Part shown: in pieces, positions 1 through 12,911 of the stretch
Numbering within the stretch: position 1 is the first letter of the stretch
Layout of the letters: every line of letters starts with the position of its first letter
Source: Typhlomys cinereus
Lineage: Eukaryota > Chordata > Mammalia > Rodentia > Platacanthomyidae
Direction: 5' to 3'
DNA: 64,000 nucleotides
Assembly: GCA_023101885.1 (NCBI GenBank)
Contig: JALPQD010000358.1
Span: 2,328,761 to 2,392,760, forward strand
The notes under the pieces: model-generated
Databases searched by the model: none
What the model saw: the letters and a program-made list of their open reading frames with translations, nothing else
Told to the model about the DNA's origin: nothing
Made by a program: the position numbers and the translations under genes

Positions 1-1480
1 TCTAAGCCAATCACTTGCCTGATGCAGCCTGGGCTAGGGAGATTGACAGGATTGTCCCACAAATCACTTGATGACTATGAGAAATCTGTTCCTGCTGCCC
101 TAAGCACTGCAGAGATTCTGGTGACCTTAAACCTCCCTCAGTGCTGCAGTTTCCAGAGGCTCCTCCCCCAGGATTTATGGTATCCAAAGGTGCTACACTA
201 TTCCCTTCTGGTGGCCAAGAATGGGAATATCTTGATCAACAATGTTTGAGAGGAAGTATCTGAGCTTTGAGTCCTGAAAAGCAACGTTTCTTATGACCTG
301 TACAGATCTTCCAAAAGAACTGCATGGAATGCGTCACCCTGGCCCATTCTTAGAATGAAACCACTCCCAACACCTCCATCATCTTTCTGACACTCACCAT
401 AGAACTTGATCACTCTGTGTATTATAGACTAAGTGCTTCACCTCTGACACTGGATCTGATCCCTACAACAAACCTCTGAGATCCGTACCAGGTACTTCAG
501 AGCTGCTAAAACTGAGTTTAAGAAAAGCTATATGAAGGGTTTTAGCCAGCTGTGTGGAGCTCCTGGGGCTAAACTGAGGACACACTCTTCTCTGGGCCTC
601 ATTATTCTGTTTCATCTCAATCCCATCCCAGGGACAAGACTCAGAAGTAAGCCCGCCCCGTGGTGCCCTTTGTCATTTTGCAATGACCTCAGTTGGGGAC
701 TTCTGACATGGCAGGTTACACCCTCAGTGACCCAAGAAGACACCCTCCCAGAAAAACTGAACCATGTGAAGCCATCCTCCGCAAGAGGCTCCTCCTCCCT
801 GAGGGCTGTCCTCAGAGTCCTAGCAGGTGACTAGTACTATTTCTCAACCGTCAACAGCACTATCGCCAAGTACGGACTCACTATTCTGCTGGGCACCTAA
901 TCCTGAGGGGTTCTACTTTCCAAAGTTTGAACCCCACTTGCTCCAAGTCTGGTTTCTTTCTTCTTTCTTGATGGACATCTGGGCAGAATAAGAAACATCT
1001 AAACAGAATCACAAGACAGTCAGTGCAGCCTTTCCTGCCACAGCACCTGAATCATCCAGCTGCAGCCTGCCCTTCCTTTCTTGCTTCCTAGACAGCAGCA
1101 AATAACTTCTAAGTTCCACCATCTCTTTTCTTAAGGTAAAAAAGTTAAGGAAGGTGCTCTCTGTCACACTGCCTCCTGTGTCATAGGAGGAAGAGAGATG
1201 GGAGAAACAGGATAAGAAAGAGTACTGCTTGAAAAACCCTCAAGAATATGCCTCTCCCAGCTTCTGAAGGCACTTCTGTGGCCTGTGGCTCTCCAACTGA
1301 GGTTAAAAGAGGATTTCTAGCAATGTCAGGCAGGCAATCTCATTTCTGTAAAATGCAGTCGTATAGAAGTTGCCCCAGTGAGCAGCTACAGGCCTGCAGG
1401 AACCTACAAGATTTTTTTTTTTTTTTGAGGACTCTTCATCCACACCCACCTCTTGGCCTTATTAACACCATCATGACACT
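1..1480. other. Unique intronic or intergenic sequence, no gene seen
   Basis: Mixed-composition non-coding sequence. The open frames here are short, lack splice context and resemble no protein I know. Short T runs lie near 1411-1426. Confidence 0.5.
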
Positions 1481-1798
1481 CTGGAATTTACACAGTTTCT
1501 TTTTTTTTTTTAACTTTTTTTTATTAATTTTTTTTATGTATTCAATTGAGCGTATGTGTGCATGTAGAACCACAGGCGAATTCAGGAACCACCATGGACG
1601 CCTCAACCTCCTCCTTGTTTACTCTGCCCCGGGGTTCACAGGCTCCGCCCTACCAGGACCAGAAAAGCAGGCCGCCCCCACTTCCGCCCGGCGTCTATAC
1701 GTGGGGTCTAGGATCCGAACTCAGGACCTTCCGCCTGCAAGGCAGAGGCTTAACCCCTGAGCCACTTCTTCAGCCCCTGGAATTCACACAGTTTCTTT
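1481..1798 (-). mobile_element. Young B2-superfamily SINE, antisense, with target site duplication
   Basis: The body lies at about 1503-1776. Read on the minus strand it starts with a tRNA-like head (GGCTCAGGGGTTAAGCC, an A-box-like stretch, then GAGTTCGGATCC, B-box-like), continues into a GC-rich body and ends in an A-rich tail, seen as T runs on the + strand. A near-perfect direct repeat flanks it: CTGGAATTTACACAGTTTCT at 1481-1500 and the same with one T-to-C change from 1777. The same family recurs at 22353, 45327 and 62545. Open frames across it are by-products of the SINE body. Tail and flanks show retroposition by L1 machinery (known for SINEs). Confidence 0.88.
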
Positions 1799-3204
1799 AC
1801 AGTGAGAAGCTCCAGACACCTCTAGACAGAAACCTTCTCATTTTGATTTAGAGTCAGAACAACCCTCTGTTGCTGTGTGAACCTTCTCTGGCTATGTCAG
1901 GGCAACTGCATGGTCCCCTCCTCATTCAGAGCCCTTGATCCTTGACCACTGAGAAAATGAAGCATCCGAGGAGTCCTCACTTGACCCATCGCATCACACC
2001 CACCAGTCAGCCATACCGACGTTCTGTCCTCCCTCCAGCGCCTCCCTACCTTCTCAAACTACCTGAGAAGCCACTGCAGGCTACATCAACCCTCCTCTCC
2101 AGGGGCTCCACTCCAGCTGTTCTCACATCTGTCCCCAGGTCTGTTGTGCCCTCGACATGGAATCTTGTCCATGGTCATGCAAGCCTGTTGGTTTCCCATT
2201 CTGAAACTCTCACTCTGATCCTGCTTCCTCCTATGGTCAAAATTCCATATCTCTGTATCTTTCTGAAGGAACTAGTGCTTCTTCTGGAAGCCACTGCACC
2301 CTGAGCACTCTTGACAGCCTGACCAGGGCCTCCACAGGGACGCTCAGATCTCTCCCAGTTGTCTGACACAGACAACTTCTTCCGAGAGTCCCAGGGCATC
2401 ATCCTTTCTAGTTTAGCCCTTTGCTCACCGGCTGCTCCGTCCGCACGTTTATCCTCAGTGTCCTTGGGTCAGCAAGTTCTATCCTGGGACCCTTCTCCTG
2501 GGGTCTGCTGAGGTCGTGTGGGAACACAGCCATGCTCTGTCTTTCATCCACCGTGTGTGGCTGAGTTTGCGTTCAACACTCAGGTTAAACAGTCACAGGG
2601 GAAAAAGTACCTCCCACAGAGCCTAAGATATTTACCATCCAGCTCTTTAGACGTTTACAGCTCCTCGCCTGCATCTATAAAGATCAGAGTTCTCGTGACT
2701 CAGCTACTGTCTCACTCCTGGGCAAGCTCAGCTGGCCCTGTGGCCATGTAAGTGCAACTGATGCACCAATGACCCTAAAGACCCACAGTGCCCTGTCCAG
2801 GAACATTCCACTTGACTGTCTCCTGCCTACAGAAAAAACTCACTCCCTGCCAGCTACGTCCCAGCCCCCTTCCTATCCTCAGCCCAAATCCTTGTGTCCT
2901 GGCCAATCCCTGCCTGCACCGGCAGCTTGCAGTGCACCCTCAGCGTGCCCACCAGTGACCCCTTGACATCACAGACCAGATTGCATTGAACTCCTGTACA
3001 CACATTTGAAGGGGCTTGAAGAAGCTCATCCCGGCCTTTGGCCTTGAGATAACTGCTGCCACTCCAAACGGGTCTTTCCTTGCCTGGAAAACCAGTCCCT
3101 AAATATACACATAGACCAGCTCCACTGCTTTGAATACTTTTTTGAAGTTAAGTTAATTTTAGTTATGATGATAATAATGGGGTGTAGAATGTATAATGTA
3201 TGGA

Positions 3205-3205
<1 letters not shown>
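1799..3205. other. Unique non-coding sequence
   Basis: Moderately C-rich sequence on this strand. The longest open frames (up to about 120 codons) have no recognisable domain, codon bias or splice context. Nothing else recognised. Confidence 0.45.

Positions 3206-3254
<49 letters not shown>
3206..3254. repeat. (GT)n microsatellite
   Basis: Uninterrupted GT dinucleotide run of about 49 bases. It directly adjoins the SINE-like sequence to its right and probably grew from that element's CA-rich tail. Confidence 0.95.
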
Positions 3255-3255
<1 letters not shown>

Positions 3256-3398
3256 GTACTCATTCCAGTGAACATGTACATATTAAGAACAACTTTGTGG
3301 AGTTGGCTCTCTCCATCCATTTGAAGTAGGCTCCAGGAGTTGAACTCAGGCCGTCAGGCTTACACAGCAAGCACTTTTACTTGCTGAGCCATCTTGTC
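3255..3398 (-). mobile_element. Old B2/B4-like rodent SINE, antisense
   Basis: On the + strand it reads GTTGAACTCAGGCCGTCAGG, then AGCAAGCACTTTTACTTGC and GCTGAGCCATCTTG. This is the reverse complement of the tRNA-like head of rodent B2-type SINEs (GGCTCAG...GAGTTCAA). The GT tract to its left is its tail. It is diverged, so the subfamily is unsure. Confidence 0.65.
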
Positions 3399-4205
3399 CT
3401 CTATTGTTTCAGGTTTCTTCTGAGTGCTGCTATTTTAAGAAGCTCCTCTTGGGCAACCCTCCCCAGACACACTGCCACTCCTCTGACTGGCTTCATCTTT
3501 CTCCTTGCAGACCCCAGACATGTTTGCCTGTGTTTTACCATATCTTTCCCACTAAAACTTAAATTTCAAGAGATTGGAACCGGGGCACTCTCATCCACTG
3601 GTAGATTGGAAGTGAACCTGTGCATTCTCAACATATGGAGTCATGAATAAGTGAACACATAAAATGCCAGCAGCAATTGTCTTGCATTGAGGAGACTGGA
3701 GGATGTGGTAGATAAGCGTGCTGCATTACAGAGAACTCGAGGACAGAGCTGCATCCTGAAACTCAGGCCTGGAGCCAGCCATCTTCTCTGCTGACCTGCC
3801 TCAGGGAAGGGTCTCAATCAAGCCTTCTCTAGTGACACAGGGCCCACACGGCCAGCACCATTCTGCCAAGCATCCTGGAGATCGGCCAGGTCAGAGGGAG
3901 AAGGGATTTCCCTGAGCCCAGGATGGAAGAGGGTGCAGACTTTAGATCATTCTCATCTCCTCCTAGTTGTCAGCTTGGGATTCTGATGACAGATCAAGAG
4001 GGGAACCAGCTGAGATAGTCCAGCAGAGACCCCCGGGGCTAGGCATCCGCCACATTCCCTTGGGAAACCATAACCACCCAAACTCGGTTTCTCGTTTGTA
4101 GAATACAGTGTCATGGTCCAATCTTCAAAATCTAGCTGCTTTTTTCTTTGCTATGTGTGATTTATCACCCCTAAAAGTCTATAATTTACAACTCTAAAAG
4201 AGGTT
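3399..4205. other. Unique non-coding sequence
   Basis: No coding signature, RNA gene or recognisable repeat found. Confidence 0.45.
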
Positions 4206-4552
4206 ACCCTGAACTGTAGAGATGGCTCAGGGGTTAAAAGGCTTGCTAAGCCAACAAAGGGACTGGAGTTCGGATCTTCGGATCTCACACAAAATGCTGG
4301 GTAGTTGTGGCTATCATGTAATTCCAGTCTCAGAAGGGAACACCCAGAGCAGACTGTCAAGCTAGATTAGTGCTCTCAGTGAGCTCTGACTGATCAGAAA
4401 CCCTTTCTCGAATACGATGAAACAGTGGTAAGTGATTGATTGAAGACAATTCCCTGTATCAACTTCGGGCCTCCACAGTACGTGCATATATACCTGCACA
4501 CATGAAAATACACATAAGCACATAATCATACACCCCCACACATACATAAACT
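4206..4552 (+). mobile_element. B3-like rodent SINE, sense
   Basis: It starts with a tRNA-like head (GAGATGGCTCAGGGGTTAAA, then GGAGTTCGGATC). The middle holds a segment typical of rodent B3 (CCTCCACAGTACGTGCATAT near 4471). It ends in a CA-rich stretch to about 4552. It is longer than a standard B3, possibly from internal insertion. Confidence 0.65.
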
Positions 4553-6230
4553 ACCGGGAAAGGAAAAGAAAAGGTCACTCTCGGGATTTTCCTCACGTTG
4601 TGATCACTCATATCTAAATATCCTCTGGGGCTACTCACTCTCCACATTGCCTTATCTTTTACATTTTCTTTTTTCTTCCTGTCTAATAAATTTTCCTTTC
4701 TGATTCCACATAGGAAACCCCAACGTTCCCAAAGCTGCAGAGTGATGGCAGAATAGCAGCAGTCCCAAACTCCCTTCTTTCTTTCTGGAACCCTGCAGGG
4801 CAGTGGCTTTTTATCAGCAGCAAGACTGAGGATACCTCAGAAGGGCACAGATGCCCTTGAGATCCGAATCTCTCTCCCTGCCCATCTCTCCTCCCTCACC
4901 ACCACACTGCCGCCGTCTACTGACTGCAAAGAATGTGCAAGGGAACTAAGCCCATCATTATGGGGTCCCAAAACATTCAAAGCAGCTTCACAGCCACAGC
5001 CAAGAGGTGCCTGGCTGACTCTAGACTCCAGACCTCGGCTCCTCAGGCAATGTCCCTCCTCCCATCCCAGTTGGCTACATCCTTCAGTGTTCTTCTGTGG
5101 TCTTTTATGACTACTTACACCTTTGGTGATACCTCCTTTGCCAGAACGGACACCAGTGTCAGCCTAATGATGCAGGGTTTTGCTAAATGGACCCTGGTGC
5201 TCAACGCTGTCCCCTGCAAGCTGCTGACTCCCTCCAGTGGCCAGGGACACAAGGGTGCTAGCTAATACACACCTCTCTTTTGCTCAGGACATTTAGATCC
5301 ACAAGAAATCTTCCTCACTGCTATTGATGAGACAAGTAGAACTGGCAGGTAGATTCAGCTCCTTTCACGATTTCCTACCAATTTCTTTCCCTGAAAAATA
5401 GGGATAGCAACACTTCCCCTCATAAGCTCTGAGGCTTATGAGTATAAACCACCACACGAATTTCAGCTCTTATCAAAATAAATAAAGCATCAAATTCTGC
5501 ACACAGCCACACAGCTCCCATCTTACCTGCCTGCTGCCAGTCTTGTCTCTTTTCTTCCCAAATAGGCCTGTGAAAGTCCCCAAGGTTATGTCCATCAGAG
5601 TTGCTACCATCTGGTGCGGAGAAGGCAACCCAAAGCTCCCATGTGGCCCAGTGCACATCACTGAGCTAGCTAGCTGTGTCTTTCACCCTGAGAACACTGA
5701 CTTGGCTGCCCGGAGTTTATGCAATAGAGGAAACCACAGTGGTAAGCAAACACATTCTAGAAATCAAGAACCAACCAGACTCTCATGCAAGAGCCCTAGC
5801 AAGAGCTTTGTGACTATGCTCAAGTCATGGCCTCTGTGAGTATCCACTTCTCCGCTTGTGACGTATGGAGACTCACCTCTAGGAATTGCTAACACGAGTC
5901 TGCAGACAGAAGCAAGGACAGCCCACAATGACCGTCCCTGGCACAGAGGAGCAAAGGCTGAGCCCTTACAGAGGATGCAAGGTGGAGCTTGCTGCGTGAG
6001 CAAGCACAGAAGACACAGTCCAGTCTCAAACAGCAAACACACAGCCCACAGGGTCGGTGCTGTCCACACCTGCGATTGGAATTCAAAACACGTATTTTCT
6101 GATTTACAAAACATCATATTTCTTTGAGGAAATTTGGAAGATACCAAAAAGTTAAGAAACATTAAAATTTACATGTGTCTAGTTTGTGATTTGAATATGT
6201 TGTCTTCCACTCCATTTTTCAGGAGAACAC
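4553..6230. other. Unique non-coding sequence
   Basis: Pyrimidine-rich near 4640-4700. Several overlapping open frames of about 60-130 codons on both strands between 5420 and 6160 contradict one another and look random. Nothing recognised. Confidence 0.45.
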
Positions 6231-6640
6231 ACACCTTCCATTTTAATTGAAATTATACTCTATTTACTTTTAAATCTTTACTTAATACATATTATTAGCA
6301 ATTCCCATGCCCTTATATATTATTCAGTATACTTTTAATACTTCCTTGATTTCCATGTTATGGATGAGCCATATTAGATTTAATTAATCCTCCACACCAT
6401 GTTTTGTCATGATGAATAATGCTGAAAGGAATATCCTTCATTAGAGAGCTTTTGCACATCTCTGATTAATTCCTTAGGATGCATTCCTAGGAGAACATTT
6501 GCTTACTAGTTTAAAGGATATAATTTTTGACACATGTCTTCCATATCTGCAAATTATCCTCCCACTATTGAAGTCTGCAAATGCTGATTGTTCCCCATAA
6601 CATTCCTACCAGTACTAAATTGGACATCATCCTTTTTCCT
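6231..6640 (-). mobile_element. Ancient L1 fragment (L1M-like), antisense
   Basis: AT-rich sequence with the mammal-wide antisense ORF2 3'-end pattern: CCTTAGGATGCATTCCTAGG near 6472, then CATTCCTACCAGTACTAAAT near 6601 (normally ATTCCCACCAGCAGT). Highly diverged, no open frame. Confidence 0.5.
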
Positions 6641-8666
6641 TTCTGCTAACTTACTGAGCAGTCAGTTTTAACTTTACATGTTAACTTCAAAGCTGGGTGC
6701 TTTTGTGTAGTAGTCTGGCCACTGACTTCTTTTGTACGTGCTTGAGTCATTTGTTTGCAGTCTTATCCACTTTGTGTGTCTGTTTATTTGTTTTTTTAAA
6801 AAGCTTTAGAAAATAAAAATCAGTTAACAGCCTCCGTGACTAACTATGTCCCGGGATTTAACAACTCCTTCCATTACGGTGTTAATTTTGACACGTCTTA
6901 TGTTCCTTCTGGAGCGGAAGCCCATCATCTCCTATCCTGTCCTCAAGTGAGCTGGTCTTTCGTCTCCGGTGTGACCTTCCTTGTTACACACCTACTTCAC
7001 CTTTCTTCTCCCTGTTGCAAACTTCTCTTCCTTTTCCTGCTGCTGACCCCACCCTCCCTGTTGTCAGTGCTTCCCTTCAGGCCTCTGTCCCAGGCTGGAC
7101 CTCCTCTTCCTACCACCCCCAAACTTCTTCTCCTCACTGGGCAGCTGAGCTACTGTTCCTAAATCTGAATGTGACCGTCATTTCTTCTCTAAAAGCACTG
7201 CCCTTCACTTGGCCAATTGGACTCTCCCATCTGGCAAGTGCCCACAACCTGTACCTCCTGTTACCACCCCCTCAAATAAAAACACCCAATAGTATTACTA
7301 ACACACTCTGCCTGTTCCCACTTCTGAGTCACACAAACACGGCTCCTCTCTGACCAGCTCTGACATACAGACCTGGGTGCATCCTTGTAATTTCCCAATC
7401 CCCCAGGAATTCCTTTCTCTGGATGGCTTCTTATAAACACCCCAGATAAGACCATGTGAACCTTGCATCTAAGATGCTTCTATTCCGCTAACACTCCTGT
7501 TTTCAAGAGCAGTCATGGCATCAAACTAAGGGCAGAAGTGCAAACACACTGTGAGGAAAAGGATGCAACACTGGGTGCTGTGGGGTAAGGACACGGTCAG
7601 CAGTGGGTGCTGTGAGGAAGGACACGGTCAGCAGTGGACTTTGGAGCAGGTACAGTGCTGGCAATGCACATCAGTGAACACTGCTCAGCTGCAAGTGCCC
7701 ATCTTTGCCATCAACCAAAGAGATATCAGGAGCCCGGCGAAGCAATGCCCTAGTCAACTTGAAGTACCAAGGCAGTAACCCCAAATGTGAACATGAAGGA
7801 CTTGACTCTGGTCTCAGCTCTGCCATCTGTTGTATGATGCCACCACATCCTCTGACCTCTCTGAGCTGGAACCGGAGATTAGATTCGATTGGTCATTCCC
7901 AAGCCATGGGCAGGCGGCACAGGGCAGAGAGAGGGGCTACATCCTGGAGGGATGCAGAGACCAACTGCATTTCTTTCTCACTAGCTCCTGGCACTCTGCC
8001 TTGAGGCTGCTTCAGCAATCCCAGAGCAAAAGTGAGGAAAACTGACCAAGGACCCCTTCAGGAAAGGGCATATATCCTGAGGCTATGGATCCCCATCTTT
8101 ACCAACTCACAGTCCTGGACTCCTCCTTCAGCTAAAACCTCCATTTCTTAAAGATCATCCCAGAGGCTCTACATCCATCCCTTTAAAGAACTCTTGCTGA
8201 TGGGAAATTCATCTTCATACCTAATCTAAGTCCATCTGCTGCAATTTCTGTCTATTTTCTCTCGTCAATCCTTGCTGGAGATGGAGAACAGCTGGTCGCC
8301 ATCCTCCATATAACATCCCTCCTAAACCAAAATCAGTTATGACATCACTCTTCAGCCTGTTTTTCTTCTGGGATGACAGCCACGGTTCCTGCTGACCTGG
8401 CTTCATAGATCCAGCTCCAAAAGCATGGCCCATGGCTAGCCACATGGGAGTCTTCTCTGCAAGCTCCTGGTCTAAGTGAAGCTGGAGCCGCCACAGCAGG
8501 AGGTAGACACCATGATCCGATCAAGAGAAGTCAGACAGAAAGTGACCTAGGACCTAAGCCAAGTCTCTAGCTCTACACAGCAGGAATCTGAACGTCACAA
8601 AGGATACATGCTGTTGTCCTGGGTCAAATCCTAGGGATCAGGCTCCAGGTGCCAGACCCCAATGTG
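6641..8666. other. Unique non-coding sequence with one short tandem duplication
   Basis: No exon or repeat family recognised. A C/T-rich stretch at about 6960-7140 gives long but low-complexity open frames. It contains the 32-bp duplication listed separately. Confidence 0.45.
7573..7635. repeat. Two-copy tandem repeat, about 32 bp unit
   Basis: Two adjacent units start GGGTGCTGTG and share GGACACGGTCAGCAGTGG. Unit 1 is 7573-7604 and unit 2 is 7605-7635, differing at a few bases. Confidence 0.85.
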
Positions 8667-8797
8667 CCTGTCTTAAAATTTTTATTTTTGGAAATAGGGA
8701 TTCCTATGTAGCCTGGGCTGTCCTTGAACTCTGGATTCTTTTGCCCACAACTGCAAGTGATGAGATCATCAGTGTGCACCACCACACGCAGCAAAGA
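8667..8797 (-). mobile_element. Old B1-like (7SL-derived) SINE, antisense
   Basis: On the + strand: ATGTAGCCTGGGCTGTCCTT, then GAACTCTGGATTCT, then GTGTGCACCACCACACGC. These are hallmark antisense B1 motifs. Left T-rich tail near 8675. Diverged. Confidence 0.75.
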
Positions 8798-9796
8798 CCC
8801 CACATATTTTCACAATGCCATGAGTAGTCACAGCAGTAAAAGCAGAACCAACCTTAACTGTAAAACAAAGGGTCCTTGTTTCTCTTTGCTTCTCTCCAGT
8901 TGGCAAATGTCTGAGCCTGCACTACATACATCTTTGTTTTCTTTTTTAGAATTCAAATAGTCAGCTCAGTGGTAAAGTGATAACCTACTATGTACATGGA
9001 TAAAAGAGTTCAAATTTCTCTGTAAGTGGCAACACTACTAATCATTCGTGCCTTAGCACCAGTGAGTAGATTTTCCAGTTACTGATAGGTTTTAAGGGTG
9101 AGAGGAGAACAAAGAAACCCAGAAAATAGCAGTCCAAGGTCAGTGCCAGGCTGCGTCATCATACAGGCTGTGGAAGGGTAAGCCTCGGAATGGCAGAGCC
9201 GCAAAGCTTGCTAGGAATCCTGCAGAAGCTTGGTAAGAATCTTGTATGCCCAGACACATCTGCCCTGTCTGGCACCTGGAGGTCAGAAGCACAATACTCA
9301 GGCATGAAGTCTGCCGTAGACCTGAACTTGGCAAAAGAATAACTCCATTGCTGCAAAGGGCAGGCTCCCATGGAGACCCCTCCCAAGCAGGGTCTTCTTG
9401 CAAGCCATTTCTGAATTAAAGTCAACAGGATATCCATCAAGTAGGGTGTCCTGAAACGACGGAACTAAACAAAAAGAAGGGAAGAAAGAGAAACACTTGT
9501 CCAGCAAATTGAGCAAGGTATATATGCTTCAGGTGAAATAACTCCCAACAGGGACCAAGGAAGGAGATTTTTATGTGAGAAAGAGTTAGAAAAACTCCTT
9601 ACTCATAACTTCGACTACAAAATTCTCCTAAGTGAAGGTGGACAACAGAGTGTGGGGACATTTCAGACTTCAGATTTCACTCTGGCTTTCTCTCATTTTG
9701 AATAGACAATAGCACACTGTACCTCACTCTTTTTGACTTTCAGGGATGTTCTGACTGTTTCAACCTTCGAACACACTTTTCCGAGCATAACTGGGG
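8798..9796. other. Mostly unique sequence with a faint ID-like SINE
   Basis: About 8963-9040 (CAGCTCAGTGGTAAAGTGAT) resembles the tRNA-Ala-derived head of rodent ID elements. The rest shows no gene or repeat I recognise. Confidence 0.4.
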
Positions 9797-12540
9797 GAAT
9801 TTATATATCCACAGAGAAAAAGATGTTGTGATAGCATTTAGCAAAATGCCGAACTCAATAGACACGCTTATTTGATTTCCCCAAAACCACCAAATTAAAT
9901 CTAAAACTAAAAGACAAAAAGGCACATCTCTGATAGAAATTTTAATATGTTTTCAATCCTATTTCAGGGGACAGTTTTCTTTAACAGCCAAACCTGTCCA
10001 AGATGATGAGATCAAAGTAGGTTAGCTGACAGATTACTTATTGATGTGTTTATCAAGAAAAAGGGATGGCAGGAAGGATGGTGGAAATGGAGGCCAGAGA
10101 AATAGAGGAAGCCTTTTTATCTACCAGGTGAGTTACACTGGGCTTGGAGTAGCAGGAGGCTGCAACCTGTCCACACCATGGTGGCTAAATGACAGAAAAC
10201 CTGGCCAGCCAAGAAGAGAAAGAGGAAACTGCTGCATCTCATCATGGTGATCACATCTCATCTAGATGATCACATCTAGAGTCCTGGCTGAAACGATCAT
10301 CATATTTGACGAAATAGCAGCCAACAAATTTAATTTCTCGAGCACCAATCAGTCCCTTCATATACAAACAGGCACCCAACATCACAAGGAGTTAAATAGC
10401 CTCAGCCACAATTCACTTTTCCAAACTGTACCACGGGTCCTGGGTTCTGTGCTGCACCCTGCCCTAGGTAAAGCTGCGATGATGTTTTAAGTTTTGTCGA
10501 TTATGCTTCAGCTCCTATACTCATTTCTTTTTTAGCTTAAGTTGTTATTTTAATGATCTCTGTTCCAAATGAGGAAATACAAGGAAGAGGAATGAGGAGG
10601 AGGGAGAGGGAGGAAAAAGCAAGTGCTCCAACTTGTCCCACTTGTACTTTTCAAAGCTCCCTCAGCTCCTCCCCCACCCAGCCTTTCCCTCTGTGGATGA
10701 GTCACCATCGGGAGCTGTTTTCAAACGCCTAGCTTTAATGTTCTCTGTCACGATAGACACCCAGGAGATCACAGGTCAGAATCCGTTGAAGGGGCCCCTG
10801 TTTCTGGCCCTAGATACCCCTCAAACTAAAAAACACCATCTAATTAATGACTAGTTTATAAAAAACCAAACTGGCCACCTTCAGGATCCACCGGATGCTG
10901 GGTGCTGGCTCCCCCGGGTCTTTCTGGGGTCACGTGCCCTGGACCATGGAGAGACAAGTCCTTCATCAAAACCTGCCCAACACACCAGAAAAGTTCAGCT
11001 CTTGAGAGGGTCCCTCAGCACAGGGAATCCTGCTGTGCAGAATTGCAGGCTTCCTTTGTCTGCTGCCAGCCAACACGGGCCCAGAGAGTTAAGTGTCCTG
11101 ACTGTCAGTAACCACAGAAAGTCTGGCAACTATTTCCACATCTACTAGGAGTAGAGCTTCCATAAAAACAGTTCCCACCCAAAATAGCTGCCTAAAGGAG
11201 GTGGAGGAGAACCTGTTGTGCGTGTGATAGTGCACGAAAATAAGAACTCAAAAGGGAAAGTGGTTTGTAGAAGCGAATCAAGACTGTCACACCTTCAAGA
11301 TGTTAGAGGGAAGCAAAGCCACCCCAGAGCACTCGCTTTTGCCAGAATTTCCAGTTAAAGGTCTGGGACAGAAACTGGAAGAAGGGAATTCACCTGGAAT
11401 CCTCCCCCCCTCAAAGCCTTGGAATAGGGCTGGAGACCTGCAGCTCTGGAGCACGTTCCAGGTATGCCCAGCCATATACCTGGTGATGAACTGTGGGAAA
11501 CAAAAATGGGAGCTGCTGGTTGGGGACAGTACAAGGCCAAGCGCAGGACCGCCCCACGAGGGACACTGCTGCTTCCTTAAGGTCCGCTTACCTGATGCCT
11601 GACATCCCCTGTAGTACAAGCAGGCGGAAAGGTAGAAAGCAGTGTGGACGGCTTAGGGCACTGATGCCGGAGCCACTGATGAGGTCTGGTACCTGAACAG
11701 CAGTTTTCCAAGACTGTATGGACAGTGGTCTCAGCACCACCTTCCTACCACAAAAGCACCTGTGCACCGAGATAGAGCCAGCTTCCAGTGGGTGCCCCCC
11801 CAGAGCTGCCAGGGACAGGTGCAGACCCTAGTCTGGCAGGGGTGTAAGGCATCCTAAGCTACAATTCAGCTCCATCACGTTGTTTCAAGACTGCACCAAA
11901 CCAGAGAAACTCTTCCTGAGTTTTTAGAAGCTAATCAGTGCAGGGGTTTCTTTCCCATTGAAAACCGCTATGTTAGATTCTTACTAAGCTGCGTGATAGA
12001 CAGACACGGGGTCAAAGAGGGATCAGGCCCCCACAGTCTAGAAAATTTTTTGTTCACCAAATAAGAAATACCAGAATGGAGAGCGGGCAAGGAGAAAAGG
12101 GGACGAAAGTTTGAGGAAGGCCTGGAGTTGAAGGTCACAGTAGTTTGGGCAAAGGGAGGGTCAACGTAGTAGACAGGGCGGAGCCTATGGCAAAAAAGCT
12201 AACCAACCAATGATGGTCTCAAAACCAGATCACAAAAACCATCACAGTACCGTGGTCCAGAAGTTCTGGGCCTGGGGACCAGACTGTCACACAGCAAACC
12301 TGAAGATCTCCCAGTCCAAGCCCAGACCCATTTCCACAGACCTAAGTGCGGTTAATCGAGAGTAGTAAACAAGCCCTGCTTTTGATGGTGCAGAAGTTTC
12401 CAAATTGTATGCCTGTTATTCCTTCAACAAAAGACAACTGTTCCCACCTTTGTCCCATTTCCTCCCCTAAACTTTTCTCTGGTCTCCACAATCCCTCCAC
12501 GACTGCCTGCAAGCCGCTGCAAACGCACGGTGGAGCAGCC

Positions 12541-12800
12541 CCCTCTCCTGGGACGCAGACAAGGTACCTTTTCCGCGGAGCAGAGGAGCTGTTGTCCGGA
12601 GGCTCGCCACCCGGCTGCGCACACGCTGCCGGGATGGAGCACGCTGGGGATTCTGCGTTAGCCCCTCTGCGACCAGACCTTTCGGCAGCTCAGACCAACT
12701 GTGCTAGCGATGCACTTAGCAATTATTTGCTGGCGCCGACGCCCCGCCCCCTGCTCCTGCGATTGGCTCTCCGATTCCGGGCAGGACTGCATTGGTCTCA
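12541..12800 (-). promoter_or_regulatory. CpG-rich promoter-like block, possibly firing leftward
   Basis: I count about 20 CpG dinucleotides in 240 bases, against CpG-poor surroundings. There is a GC box (CCCCGCCCC at 12742-12750) and two CCAAT boxes in minus orientation (ATTGG at 12762-12766 and 12791-12795). With the CCAAT boxes first, then the GC box, the layout suits minus-strand transcription. A good minus-strand splice donor (AAAAG|GTACCT) follows, with an exon end at 12568. No TATA box is obvious and no coding exon is recognised. It could be a promoter for an antisense lncRNA, an alternative F13A1 promoter, or a small isolated CpG island. The assignment is inference; the boxes are seen. 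Confidence 0.5.
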
Positions 12801-12900
12801 GCCGACCTCACTCATTGCTTTGGCTCCTACTATTATCTAAGCCATCAAAGGAAATAATTCCATGTTTCAGTGACAACCTGTAAGGCTCTCCTCTTGCCGT

Positions 12901-12911
12901 GCGTGCGTGCG

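Noticed and set aside
1248..1760. 170-codon open frame
   Set aside because: Runs through T runs and an antisense SINE; the same peptide end (ARRLYVGSR...DLPPARQRLNP) appears at the other SINE copies.
12346..12840. 164-codon open frame across the CpG-rich block
   Set aside because: It crosses GC-rich promoter-like sequence, has no known domain, is contradicted by frames on both strands, and breaks in copy B.
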